This document shows positions 17,902-25,891 of a DNA stretch of 64,000 bases, piece after piece. The position numbers were made by a program, and so were the translations under genes. The stretch comes from Bacilli bacterium (lineage in GTDB: Bacteria; Bacillota_I; Bacilli_A; RF39; UBA660): positions 1-64,000 of the forward strand of contig JAFUTO010000013.1 of NCBI GenBank assembly GCA_017484205.1. The letters run 5' to 3'. Position 1 is the stretch's first letter. Each line of letters starts with the position of its first letter. Below the pieces are notes generated by a model. That model worked only from the letters and a program-made list of their open reading frames with translations. It did no database searches and was not told the origin of the DNA.

Positions 17902-18588
17902 ATGAAAAAAATATTTATATTTTTATTAGCCTTAAATCTATTGCTTATAATTCCAGTTAAAGCGGAGGAACTAGACCTTGCTCCTAATGCTAAGAGTGCC
18001 ATTTTAATAGAAGCAAGTACTGGTAATATATTGTATGAAAAAAATAGCCATGAAAAATTGCCGCCAGCTTCTATGACTAAGATGATGAGTATGTTAATTA
18101 TATTAGAAAGTATTGATAAAGGTATCATAAATTGGGATGATATAGTAACTGCATCAGCTAATGCATCTAGCATGGGAGGAAGTCAAATACTTTTAGAGAC
18201 AGGAGAGGAAATGAGTGTTTCTGATTTGTTCAAAGGTATAGCTGTTGCTTCAGGAAATGATGCAGTAGTTGCTTTAGCAGAAGCCATTGCAGGAACAACA
18301 TCAGAATTTGTAAATATGATGAATGAAAGAGCAAGTGAGTTAGGATTACAAGATACATATTTTAAAAATCCACATGGACTAAATGATACAAATCACTATT
18401 CTAGCGCTCATGATATGGCTATGATAGCAAAGGAACTTGTTAAACATGAAAAAGTATTTGAATATACTTCTATATATGAAGATTATTTGAGACAAGGTAC
18501 AAATAGAAAATTATGGTTAGTTAATACAAATAAAGTCGTATGTAAGTTTTACCATAAAGGTAGTTTTGGCTTATATTTCAATGGCTAA
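17902..18588 (+). pseudogene. dacA: dacA 5' part, cut by ICE insertion
   Basis: The N-terminal portion of a PBP5/6-type D-alanyl-D-alanine carboxypeptidase. A signal peptide (cut near VKA-EE), the nucleophile in SMTK (SxxK) and the SGN-type ASGND are present. Host coding ends at the NTNK codons near 18532. The frame then runs into the element and adds about 18 unrelated residues before TAA. The KTG motif, essential for activity, is on the other side of the ICE at about 60.28 kb, so this fragment should be inactive while the element is integrated. Excision would restore the reading frame exactly. Confidence 0.9.
18523..18558 (+). other. attL junction
   Basis: Host codons for NTNK (18523-18534) pass directly into the element. 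The element arm TAAGTTTTACCATAAA (18543-18558) is the inverted complement, 15 of 16, of the arm at 60227-60242. When both arms are joined they are symmetric about AA at 18532-18533 / 60252-60253, the likely crossover dinucleotide for a serine integrase. Confidence 0.85.
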
Positions 18589-18674
18589 ATGATTTTTGGA
18601 GATTATACTGTTTTGATAAAAGTGCATATTTTTGAAAGTTGTTATCTATACTTTATTAGAAAGTGAGGGTAACA

Positions 18675-18779
18675 ATGAACAAAATTATTATACCTAAAAA
18701 TATTCAAATAGAAATGATGAAATTTTTCTTAAAAACAAGCATACCTAGAATTTTAGAATCAAATATCAAATCTATTTAG
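18675..18779 (+). CDS. Short ORF before the integrase, 34 aa
   Basis: An ATG with GTGAGGG 5 nt upstream opens a 34-codon frame ending TAG, 21 bp before the integrase start. The product begins MNKIIIPKNIQ and has an amphipathic, basic helix-prone stretch (EMMKFFLKTSIPRI). No family is recognised. It could be a small partner or directionality factor of the integrase, or a leader peptide; its position only supports an expression link. Confidence 0.4.
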   Translation: MNKIIIPKNIQIEMMKFFLKTSIPRILESNIKSI

Positions 18780-18800
18780 TTAGAATAGAGGAGATATAAA

Positions 18801-20267
18801 ATGGAAGAAAAGATTGTTACAGGTATTTACATTCGTGTATCAACAGAAGATCAAGCAAAGGATGGTTTTTCAATTCATGCACAAAGAGAAAAATTAACAA
18901 AGTATGCAGAGGCGAACGATTGGCATATATATGATTATTATGTTGATGATGGAATAAGTGGTAAGAATTTAGATGGAAGACCTGAAGTAACAAGATTGCT
19001 TAATGATGTAAAAGAAGGAAAAGTAAATAATGTGTTAATCTATAAACTTGATAGATTAACAAGAAGTGTTAGAGATTTGATATATTTGATTGAACTATTT
19101 GAAAAGCATAGTTGTACATTCAATTCCCAAACAGAAAAGATTGATACATCAAATGCGGTTGGTAGAATGTTTGTTAAGATTATTGGAATATTTGCTGAAT
19201 TTGAAAGAGAAAATTTAGCAGAAAGAGTATCTTTTGGATATGAGCAAAAAACTAGAGAAGGTAATTATACAAATACTAATGGTGTCTATGGATATGATTA
19301 TATAATTGGTGAAAATAGGATAGAAGTAAATGAATTTGAAAGAGAGCTAGTAAATAAAATATTTGATTTATATATAGATGGAGAATCTTATTTTAAAATA
19401 GCAAGAGCTTTTAACGCTGAAAATGTTCCTACAAAAAGAGGTGGGCATTGGTCTGCTACTACAATAAAATCAATTATAAATAATCCTTTATATATCGGCA
19501 AAGTTAGATATGGATTACAAGAAAAAAATAAGGATAAAGCATTTACAGTTGATGGCAAAAATATTGAACCAATTGTTGATGAGGATAAATGGAATTTAGC
19601 AAATAATATAGTTGATACTAGAAAACATTATTGTTCAAGGAGATATCCTTCTGAAAATTCATACTATTTTCATATTATAAAATGTGATAAGTGTGATGGA
19701 CATATTTCTGCTAGACAGCAAACTCATAAAGGCAAATTATATATTTCATATAGATGCAATAATTCTGCTAGAGGATTTTGCGATGCAAAATGTTTCTCAC
19801 ATAATTTAATGGAAAATGCTTTTTTAGAATATTTAGATACGTTAGAAACATTAAAACCAGATAAAAGTATTTTAGAAAATAAAAAAATTGTTAATTCTTA
19901 TGAAAAAGAAAAAGAAGAAATAGAAAAAAAAATTACTAAATTAGAAGAAAAAAAGAAATCAGTAAGAAGTCAATTTATTAATGATTTAATTAGTATTGAT
20001 GAATATAAAAGTATTATAGATGAAATAGAAAAACAAGAAAATATGTGGAAAAATAAAGTAGCAACACTGATTGAAGATACCACCAATATTGTAGAGTCAT
20101 ATACATATGAAGATGTTAAAGAGATTGTTACAAATATAAAATTAAATTGGAAACATCTAACAAATAAGGAAAGACAGCAGTTTCTTGAAAGATTTGTGGA
20201 TAATATAAAAGTTTATAAAGTTAAAAATAAAGTAAAGATAAAATGTATAGATTTTAAAAAATTATAA
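18801..20267 (+). CDS. Large serine recombinase (ICE integrase)
   Basis: 488 aa. The resolvase domain is at 1-150 with nucleophile Ser14 in YIRVSTEDQ, YKLDRLTR near 85 and the E-helix segment GIFAEFEREN. A recombinase domain follows (about 155-270, NNPLYIGKVRYG), then a zinc ribbon with CDKC and downstream Cys residues (about 295-335). A coiled coil lies at about 350-430. These are all parts of a large serine integrase that inserts elements by a 2-bp crossover. GAGGAG precedes the ATG. It would catalyse integration into dacA; a directionality factor for excision is not obvious. Confidence 0.95.
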   Translation: MEEKIVTGIYIRVSTEDQAKDGFSIHAQREKLTKYAEANDWHIYDYYVDDGISGKNLDGRPEVTRLLNDVKEGKVNNVLIYKLDRLTRSVRDLIYLIELFEKHSCTFNSQTEKIDTSNAVGRMFVKIIGIFAEFERENLAERVSFGYEQKTREGNYTNTNGVYGYDYIIGENRIEVNEFERELVNKIFDLYIDGESYFKIARAFNAENVPTKRGGHWSATTIKSIINNPLYIGKVRYGLQEKNKDKAFTVDGKNIEPIVDEDKWNLANNIVDTRKHYCSRRYPSENSYYFHIIKCDKCDGHISARQQTHKGKLYISYRCNNSARGFCDAKCFSHNLMENAFLEYLDTLETLKPDKSILENKKIVNSYEKEKEEIEKKITKLEEKKKSVRSQFINDLISIDEYKSIIDEIEKQENMWKNKVATLIEDTTNIVESYTYEDVKEIVTNIKLNWKHLTNKERQQFLERFVDNIKVYKVKNKVKIKCIDFKKL

Positions 20268-20589
20268 ATATAAAAGAATATAAAGTATTACAGATATAAT
20301 TGCATTATAATTAATCAGTAAAAACTTAATTTATATAGTTGGAAAATGTATATTGAAAAATAATGTAATTAAGTAAATATATTAAATGTAATGCACCTAG
20401 TTAATTGTAATGTTTAATTAATAATACTCAAAACATATTAATTGTTTATTAATATTATCATATAATTGATAATATTTTTTTGATGATGATATGTTGTGGA
20501 AAAAATTATAAAATGGAATTTACTAATTAATTTATTAGTGTTATAATTAAAATGTATGGTGTCGAATATTTTAGTGAGGAGGTATAGTT
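20268..20589 (+). promoter_or_regulatory. Intergenic region with ABC-operon promoter
   Basis: An AT-rich stretch between integrase and transporter. An extended -10, TGTTATAAT (20539-20547), lies about 43 nt before the TTG start of the ABC operon, with GAGGAGG at 20576-20582. Nothing coding is seen in the rest. Confidence 0.55.
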
Positions 20590-21276
20590 TTGACAAAGGT
20601 GGCAATTGAACTAAGAGAATGCAGTAAAATTTATAAAAGCAAGAAGTTAGATGATGTTGTTGCACTTAATAAATTTAGTTATATTTTTGAATATGGAAAG
20701 ATTTATGGAATTATGGGAAAAAGTGGTGCTGGTAAAACAACATTACTCAATTTAATTTCAATGATTGATGATATAAGTGACGGAAAAATTTTAATAGATA
20801 ATATTAGTGTGGATAAATTGAAAATTAGTGAGAAAGCATTAAAGAGAAATAATGATATTGGAATGATTTTTCAAAATTATATGTTAAATGAATATATGAA
20901 TTCTTATGAAAATATTGTGTTGCCAATGTTGATTAATAAAAATGTGGATAGACGTAATCGAAAAGAAAATGTTACTAAACTAATTAATATGGTAGGATTA
21001 CCCGACAAGTTAAAAAGATATCCATCTGAACTTTCTGGCGGTGAAAAGCAAAGAATTGCTATAGCTCGTGCATTAGCTAATGATCCAAAAATAATATTAG
21101 CAGATGAACCAACTGGAAATTTGGATGAAGAGAATGAAACATATATATTTAAATTACTTAGAAAATTTGCGGAAGATGGTAAATGTGTAATTGTGGTAAG
21201 CCATAGTAATATCATAAAGAAATATGCTGATATAATAATAAACATTAGAAAAGGTGAACTATATGTCAATAAGTGA
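20590..21276 (+). CDS. ABC transporter ATPase, MacB/LolD type
   Basis: 228 aa with a full motif set: Walker A GKSGAGKTT (about 43-51), Q-loop in IFQNYML, signature LSGGEKQR, Walker B IILADEPTGNLD and the H-loop SH. The length and the GNLDEEN segment fit ATPases that drive FtsX/MacB-type permeases, which move or sense extracytoplasmic peptides and lipoproteins instead of importing. TTG start behind GAGGAGG. It overlaps the first permease gene by 23 bp. The cargo context suggests export of, or immunity to, the secreted proteins encoded downstream. Confidence 0.9.
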   Translation: MTKVAIELRECSKIYKSKKLDDVVALNKFSYIFEYGKIYGIMGKSGAGKTTLLNLISMIDDISDGKILIDNISVDKLKISEKALKRNNDIGMIFQNYMLNEYMNSYENIVLPMLINKNVDRRNRKENVTKLINMVGLPDKLKRYPSELSGGEKQRIAIARALANDPKIILADEPTGNLDEENETYIFKLLRKFAEDGKCVIVVSHSNIIKKYADIIINIRKGELYVNK

Positions 21277-22459
21277 TATTATACATTTATCGTTTTTCAA
21301 TTTTAGGAAACATTTAAGTAATTGGCTTATAATATTAATGTTAACTATTTCATCTGTAATCACAATAGTTGGATTTTCTTATTATAATTCTATTCATAAA
21401 TTTTGGGATGACTGGTTGAAAAATTCATATGATTTTAGACTATATTTAATTTCATATGACTATGATCATTATACTTATGATGAAATAAAAGAAAATTTAT
21501 TGAATAATGAACATATTGTTGATGTATTTAAGTACACTGAACTCATGGTTGTTGGTAATGCTGTTGATTTCATAACTGTTGATGTCGATGGTGAGACTAA
21601 AATTTTAGGTACTGTTGCTAGTACCAAAAAAATATTAAAAGGTAATGATTTAGGAGAAAAAAAATATGAAATAATCTGTCCATCACATTTTTTACCGAAA
21701 TCTAATATTCAAAATGGTCAATATGATAAAAATTTGGAGGTCGATATATCTGCGAATATTGGAGATGTTATACGTTTTGAGCTTTTTCCTAATACAAAAA
21801 ACAGTCCAATGGTTAATATGACATTAGTTGGTGTGTACGATGAAGATTATGATTATTCTGATATAAATATATGCTATACAAATCATGAAACTATTAGTCA
21901 AATTAATAGAAAATATCAGTCGAATGTGGTTGATGAAGGTAGAGGAATATACATTTTAATAGACAATACTAATAATATCGATAATATATATGAAGTGGAT
22001 GGTGTTTATGAAATGTTTGCTATGAAGCAAATAAGGACTGATGTAGCTGATAATGTATTTAAAGTAACTAGTATTTTTACAATTGTATCATATATTTTAA
22101 CTGGTGTATTATTGCTGATTATGTTTAATAAAAAGTTTAGAAATGAGTATAGAAATTACGGATTGCTATTAGCTTTAGGATATGAAAAGAAAACTATTAA
22201 ACTAATTTCATATTTAGAAAATTTATTTATAATTGTTACATTTTTTATAATAGCTAGTATTCTAAATGTAGTTGTTTTGAAGAACTTTACAAAAATATTT
22301 TTATCTAATCAAATGCAATTATCAAAAATTAATATAGGTATATCACTAATCGCGTTACTATTTAGCACAATTGTTTTATTAATAATTGTATATATTTTTA
22401 GTTATAGGAATTCAAAGAAAATAGAAGAAATGAATATTATTGATGTATTAAGAGGCTAA
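21254..22459 (+). CDS. FtsX/MacB-type ABC permease, subunit 1
   Basis: 401 aa. One N-terminal membrane span (about 22-45) is followed by a large extracytoplasmic domain (about 46-265) and three C-terminal spans (about 272-295, 320-345, 362-385), the standard FtsX/MacB four-span layout. The cytoplasmic loop YGLLLALGYEKKTIKLI matches the coupling region of this family, and the protein ends MNIIDVLRG. It pairs with the ATPase and probably with the next protein as a heterodimer. Confidence 0.8.
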   Translation: MNYMSISDIIHLSFFNFRKHLSNWLIILMLTISSVITIVGFSYYNSIHKFWDDWLKNSYDFRLYLISYDYDHYTYDEIKENLLNNEHIVDVFKYTELMVVGNAVDFITVDVDGETKILGTVASTKKILKGNDLGEKKYEIICPSHFLPKSNIQNGQYDKNLEVDISANIGDVIRFELFPNTKNSPMVNMTLVGVYDEDYDYSDINICYTNHETISQINRKYQSNVVDEGRGIYILIDNTNNIDNIYEVDGVYEMFAMKQIRTDVADNVFKVTSIFTIVSYILTGVLLLIMFNKKFRNEYRNYGLLLALGYEKKTIKLISYLENLFIIVTFFIIASILNVVVLKNFTKIFLSNQMQLSKINIGISLIALLFSTIVLLIIVYIFSYRNSKKIEEMNIIDVLRG

Positions 22460-22461
22460 AA

Positions 22462-23433
22462 ATGCTTAAAACTAATTTAAATTATTGTATACATAATATT
22501 AATTTTAGGAAATATTTATTAATATTTTTTATAATTAATTTATCATTAGTATGTTCTTTATTGTATTATAATTATATTGATAATAATATTAATAATATTA
22601 CTGGTTCATCTCAGTATAGAACATTATATGTTAATATTACTGCTGAGCAATATGATATTTTTCAAGAAAAATATGATTTTAATAGTTATGATAGCATAGA
22701 AATATATGCTGTCGGAAATTATTATGCTAATGATCAATTAGCTTTTAACTTAAATATTCCTGCAGAATCAATTAATATTGATAATTCATATGATAACTAT
22801 GTCATTTTTAGTAATAATGCTGAATTGTGTAAAAAAGGAAAAATTGTTATTGATGATGTCATAATTACTATTGTTCCAATTGAGTCAGATTATGAACTTT
22901 CATTTACTAACTATGCTACAGCAAAAATGTTCATAAAAAAAAGAATTGTTGAAGATTTTACTATAAAAATAGTTTTAGAAGATAATTTAAAAACTGAAAT
23001 TATTAAAAGTGAACTAAAAGATGGAGCGTATGATGTTTATCAAATTAATATCAACGAATATGAGTATAATGCGTATTATAAATTAAAATTACAAGTAGAT
23101 GTGATTGTTAAATTAGAATTTGTATTTGTATTTATTATAATTATTTTTATTTCAATTCAGATGGTTGTAGAACAATTAAAAGAATTACAAATTCTCTATA
23201 AACTAGGATATTCTAATAATAAAATTTTTAGTTTTATATTTATATCTAATTTATATATTATTATTTTTACAAGTATTGTTATATTAATTAGCCAATTTGT
23301 AATAAAAAACTTTATAAATGGAATTTCATATTTATTTAACTTAAGTACAATCTTATTACCTGTATCTTTTGAGATAGTGGTTTCGTCTCTTATAATTTAT
23401 ATTTGTATTAATTTATTATTTAAAAGGAGTTGA
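22462..23433 (+). CDS. FtsX/MacB-type ABC permease, subunit 2
   Basis: 323 aa with the same layout as the previous gene: an N-terminal span (about 17-37), an extracytoplasmic region to about 210, then spans at about 215-237, 258-281 and 295-318. LQILYKLGYSNNKIF is the equivalent coupling loop. It is shorter than subunit 1 and diverged, so a heterodimeric transporter is the simplest reading. Three bases separate it from the previous stop. Confidence 0.75.
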   Translation: MLKTNLNYCIHNINFRKYLLIFFIINLSLVCSLLYYNYIDNNINNITGSSQYRTLYVNITAEQYDIFQEKYDFNSYDSIEIYAVGNYYANDQLAFNLNIPAESINIDNSYDNYVIFSNNAELCKKGKIVIDDVIITIVPIESDYELSFTNYATAKMFIKKRIVEDFTIKIVLEDNLKTEIIKSELKDGAYDVYQININEYEYNAYYKLKLQVDVIVKLEFVFVFIIIIFISIQMVVEQLKELQILYKLGYSNNKIFSFIFISNLYIIIFTSIVILISQFVIKNFINGISYLFNLSTILLPVSFEIVVSSLIIYICINLLFKRS

Positions 23434-23439
23434 TGTTTA

Positions 23440-24243
23440 ATGTCCAAAAATAAAATTTTGGCGATAGTTTTAATATTATTATTAGTGCTTATTTCCTTAA
23501 TATTTTTCTTTAAAAAAGATTCTGTTGATTATGATAATATAGTTGATAATAATCCCTTTAAAGTGGAAAATCGTGTTATCAATTTAAATAATAAGAAAAC
23601 GAATGCTGAAACCGCGTATTTATTGTATTCAGACCATGATTATAAATATTTTATAAATCAAAATCCTAAAAATATGTACGTATTATTAAGTGAAGTAGGT
23701 ATTATAAATGATAAAATATATAAAATTGCATTGGATAATTTAAAAAATAATAAATATAAAATTTGTGTTGATAATAATAAAAATAGTTTATATATGAATA
23801 ATATTATAAAAAGTTTATATATGGAAGATGTAAAAATATCTGATATATCACCTTATGTTGAAATTTATAAAGAGTCAAATGATGTTTCTTACATTATAGA
23901 TGAATATGTTTATATTAAAGATGAGAGTATAAAAAACAAATTATATTATACAGATAAATATAACACAAGCATTTATTTGGATGGAATTTCTAGCGTTAAA
24001 ATTGCATATGAAAATCAATACGTTGAATTGTCATCAATTCTAAAAGACGGCGACTTTATTGCTGATACTATTTATTATAATATTAATATAAAAAATGAAA
24101 AATATGAATATTATCCTATGGGCGAAGTATTTGATCCTTACAATTTATTTTCCGTAGTATATGGAAAACTTAAAATTGCTAAACAATTTAGAAATAATGA
24201 ATTATATTATGTAATATCATTATTCGGTGATAGCGATGATTAA
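23440..24243 (+). CDS. Membrane-anchored extracytoplasmic protein of ABC operon
   Basis: 267 aa; family not recognised. One N-terminal span (about 5-24), then a Tyr/Asn/Lys-rich domain with no Cys motif or enzyme signature. AAAGGAGTTG precedes the ATG and only 6 bp separate it from the second permease. By position it could be a periplasmic-type accessory or immunity protein of the transporter; that is inference only. Confidence 0.55.
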   Translation: MSKNKILAIVLILLLVLISLIFFFKKDSVDYDNIVDNNPFKVENRVINLNNKKTNAETAYLLYSDHDYKYFINQNPKNMYVLLSEVGIINDKIYKIALDNLKNNKYKICVDNNKNSLYMNNIIKSLYMEDVKISDISPYVEIYKESNDVSYIIDEYVYIKDESIKNKLYYTDKYNTSIYLDGISSVKIAYENQYVELSSILKDGDFIADTIYYNINIKNEKYEYYPMGEVFDPYNLFSVVYGKLKIAKQFRNNELYYVISLFGDSDD

Positions 24244-24283
24244 GAATATAAAAGACTTAAATTATTAAAATCGCTTTAAAATA

Positions 24284-24373
24284 TTGATAAAAAATAACAA
24301 ATCTGATAGAATAGAATTGTAATTAAATCTCGTTTAAGCAGTGCCTGATTATAGTTGCTAGAAAGGAGATTTT
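24284..24373 (+). promoter_or_regulatory. Promoter and SD-sequestering leader, copy 1
   Basis: TTGATA (24284-24289), a 17-bp spacer and TAGAAT (24307-24312). The leader from about 24319 can fold ATCTCGTTT (24327-24335) against AAAGGAGAT (24362-24370), with AAGCA/TGCT inside, burying the AAGGAG ribosome site. The sequence 24299-24378 is identical to 24876-24955. Confidence 0.75.
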
Positions 24374-24378
24374 ATGAA
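24299..24378 (+). repeat. 80-bp direct repeat, copy 1
   Basis: Identical over 80 bp to 24876-24955. It covers the -10 box, the leader and the first codons of the secreted-protein gene, while the coding regions beyond have diverged. Confidence 0.95.
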
Positions 24379-24820
24379 GAAAATAAGGTTGTTTCTATTT
24401 GCATTGATAATGATGCTACCTATTTCCATGGTATCTGCTTCACAATTATATTCCGACCTTACATATGTACAAATTGGATATGGTTCATCTCTTACTGGTG
24501 GTAGTCGTAACTTGCCTGCTGGATATAACTTTTTCTATTTAAAAAATTATTATTTCTATGATCAAAGTGGTAATGTTACATATAGTGGATATTCAAAAAT
24601 ACGTACATCATATATAGAAGATCATGCAACATATTCAACATTGATAGGTTATGCTGATAAAGACGTATCTCATTTAGATTCATTTTTATTGGATTGGGGA
24701 TATTTAGCGGCTGGCACAAGATATTATTCTTTTTCTACTAAAATAAATGGTACAAGTTATCTTGGTCAATATGCATCACCTGTAAAAATACAAGTTAATT
24801 CTAATTATAGATTTTATTAA
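24374..24820 (+). CDS. Secreted bacteriocin-like protein 1
   Basis: 148 aa; no family recognised. A clear signal peptide (about 1-23, cut after VSA) precedes a Tyr/Ser/Gly-rich mature part of about 125 residues with no Cys. It shares with the next gene AGYN(F/Y)F, SK(I/V)RT(S/T)YIE, TYSTLIGY and a WGYL-x2-G-x-RYYS block ending INGT. Gene order after an FtsX-type transporter, and small Tyr/Gly-rich secreted products, recall lactococcin-972-type loci, but I cannot assign that family from sequence. The hairpin AATAGCTCTATG/CATAGAGTTATT follows (24827-24858). Confidence 0.65.
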   Translation: MKKIRLFLFALIMMLPISMVSASQLYSDLTYVQIGYGSSLTGGSRNLPAGYNFFYLKNYYFYDQSGNVTYSGYSKIRTSYIEDHATYSTLIGYADKDVSHLDSFLLDWGYLAAGTRYYSFSTKINGTSYLGQYASPVKIQVNSNYRFY

Positions 24821-24826
24821 TCTAAA

Positions 24827-24858
24827 AATAGCTCTATGTGATAATGCATAGAGTTATT
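24827..24858 (+). terminator. Terminator after secreted protein 1
   Basis: A 12-bp stem with one wobble pair and an 8-nt loop; a T-run follows at 24867-24873 and overlaps the spacer of the next promoter. Confidence 0.65.
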
Positions 24859-24860
24859 TA

Positions 24861-24950
24861 TTGAATTTTTTTTATAAATCTGATAGAATAGAATTGTAAT
24901 TAAATCTCGTTTAAGCAGTGCCTGATTATAGTTGCTAGAAAGGAGATTTT
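24861..24950 (+). promoter_or_regulatory. Promoter and SD-sequestering leader, copy 2
   Basis: TTGAAT (24861-24866), 17 bp, TAGAAT (24884-24889), then the identical leader. The same hairpin can form (24904-24917 with 24933-24947), hiding the ribosome site of the second secreted protein. The -35 differs from copy 1, so strength may differ while leader control is kept. Confidence 0.75.
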
Positions 24951-24955
24951 ATGAA
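24876..24955 (+). repeat. 80-bp direct repeat, copy 2
   Basis: Second copy of the repeat at 24299-24378, 577 bp downstream, with no mismatch. The spacing equals one gene unit, as expected from tandem duplication followed by divergence of the coding part. Confidence 0.95.
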
Positions 24956-25412
24956 AAACGCAAAATTCATAGTAATAGCTGTACTATTATCGGTATTTTG
25001 TATGACAAATGTATCTGCATCAATCATAAATAATTATGATGACCCAATTGATATTCCATATGGTTCTACAGTAATTGATATGGATCATATTAGATACTTT
25101 AGTGCTGGATATAATTATTTTAGAATGGAAGTACAATATTTGTTAAGTTCTACGGGTGCTCTAAATAATGTAACTGTTAGTAAAGTAAGAACAACTTATA
25201 TAGAATCTTCTGGTACTTATTCTACATTAATTGGATATCAAGATGCCTCTGTCTCAACTAGCGCCCCAGTCTTTGCGATTCGTTGGGGATATTTGTCATC
25301 TGGAAATAGATATTATTCTTATAGCACCGAAATAAATGGTACTGACTATTATGGTATTCGTCCTTTACATATGTATAAGCGTTCGAATTCAGGCGATTCA
25401 TTTTGGGGATAA
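24951..25412 (+). CDS. Secreted bacteriocin-like protein 2
   Basis: 153 aa paralogue of the preceding gene. A signal peptide (about 1-23, cut after VSA) precedes a mature region keeping SKVRTTYIE, TYSTLIGY, WGYL and RYYSYSTEINGT. The N-terminal and C-terminal parts of the mature protein differ strongly, and it ends DSFWG. A two-peptide system or variant effectors are possible. A 12-bp perfect hairpin follows its stop. Confidence 0.65.
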   Translation: MKNAKFIVIAVLLSVFCMTNVSASIINNYDDPIDIPYGSTVIDMDHIRYFSAGYNYFRMEVQYLLSSTGALNNVTVSKVRTTYIESSGTYSTLIGYQDASVSTSAPVFAIRWGYLSSGNRYYSYSTEINGTDYYGIRPLHMYKRSNSGDSFWG

Positions 25413-25413
25413 A

Positions 25414-25442
25414 AATAACCACCCTATATTAGGGTGGTTATT
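25414..25442 (+). terminator. Hairpin after secreted protein 2
   Basis: AATAACCACCCT and AGGGTGGTTATT form a perfect 12-bp stem around ATATT. There is no T-run after it, so it may block RNA decay or work weakly as a terminator. Confidence 0.55.
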
Positions 25443-25535
25443 AAGCAGTAATTTATTCGTATGGTTTCGAATAAATAAGAAAGAAATCTCTTTCTCACTA
25501 TTAATTATATATATTTAATTAATTAATTCAATAGC

Positions 25536-25570
25536 ATTTGCACGAAATGGCGTTTTCCTTGCGTGAAAAT
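25536..25570 (-). repeat. 33-bp element, copy 1 (inverted)
   Basis: On the minus strand it reads a TTTC-ACGCAA half, the conserved GGAAAACGCCA, then TTTCGTGCAA. It matches copies at 29241-29274 and 30701-30733 with two or three changes, all in the first half. This copy is opposite in orientation to the other two. Confidence 0.85.
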
Positions 25571-25621
25571 AAGTAATAATTTCTATAAAATTTATTTTAT
25601 TACACAAATTTATAAATGTGC

Positions 25622-25891
25622 TTGACTATTAAAATTATAAATGCTATAATTTACTTGACAAGTGATTATAGATATTGAACGGTATAGATTATAAAGTTTA
25701 GTTAATACTTAATAATTTATGCTGTTTTTTCTTTATAATACTTCATATGTCCGGACTATGAAATATTATGTTATAAATATTTATATTCAATTTGTCAATA
25801 ATATTTAATATTTATGAATAGAGAACGGATTTTATAACGGTATTTTGATCTTTCGATATATTAAATAATTAATATAAAAGGAGATGAAAAT
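25622..25891 (+). promoter_or_regulatory. Promoter and long leader of lysin-holin operon
   Basis: TTGACT (25622-25627), a 17-bp spacer and TATAAT (25645-25650) make a near-consensus promoter about 240 nt before the lysin ATG. The leader holds an 8-bp GTCCGGAC palindrome (about 25748-25755) that stands out in AT-rich DNA and may be an operator. AAAGGAGAT lies 7 nt before the ATG. No ORF with a ribosome site is seen in the region. Confidence 0.55.

Noticed and set aside
25336..25518. 60-codon ORF overlapping the end of secreted protein 2
   Set aside because: Shadow frame of a real gene with no ribosome site, crossing a hairpin.
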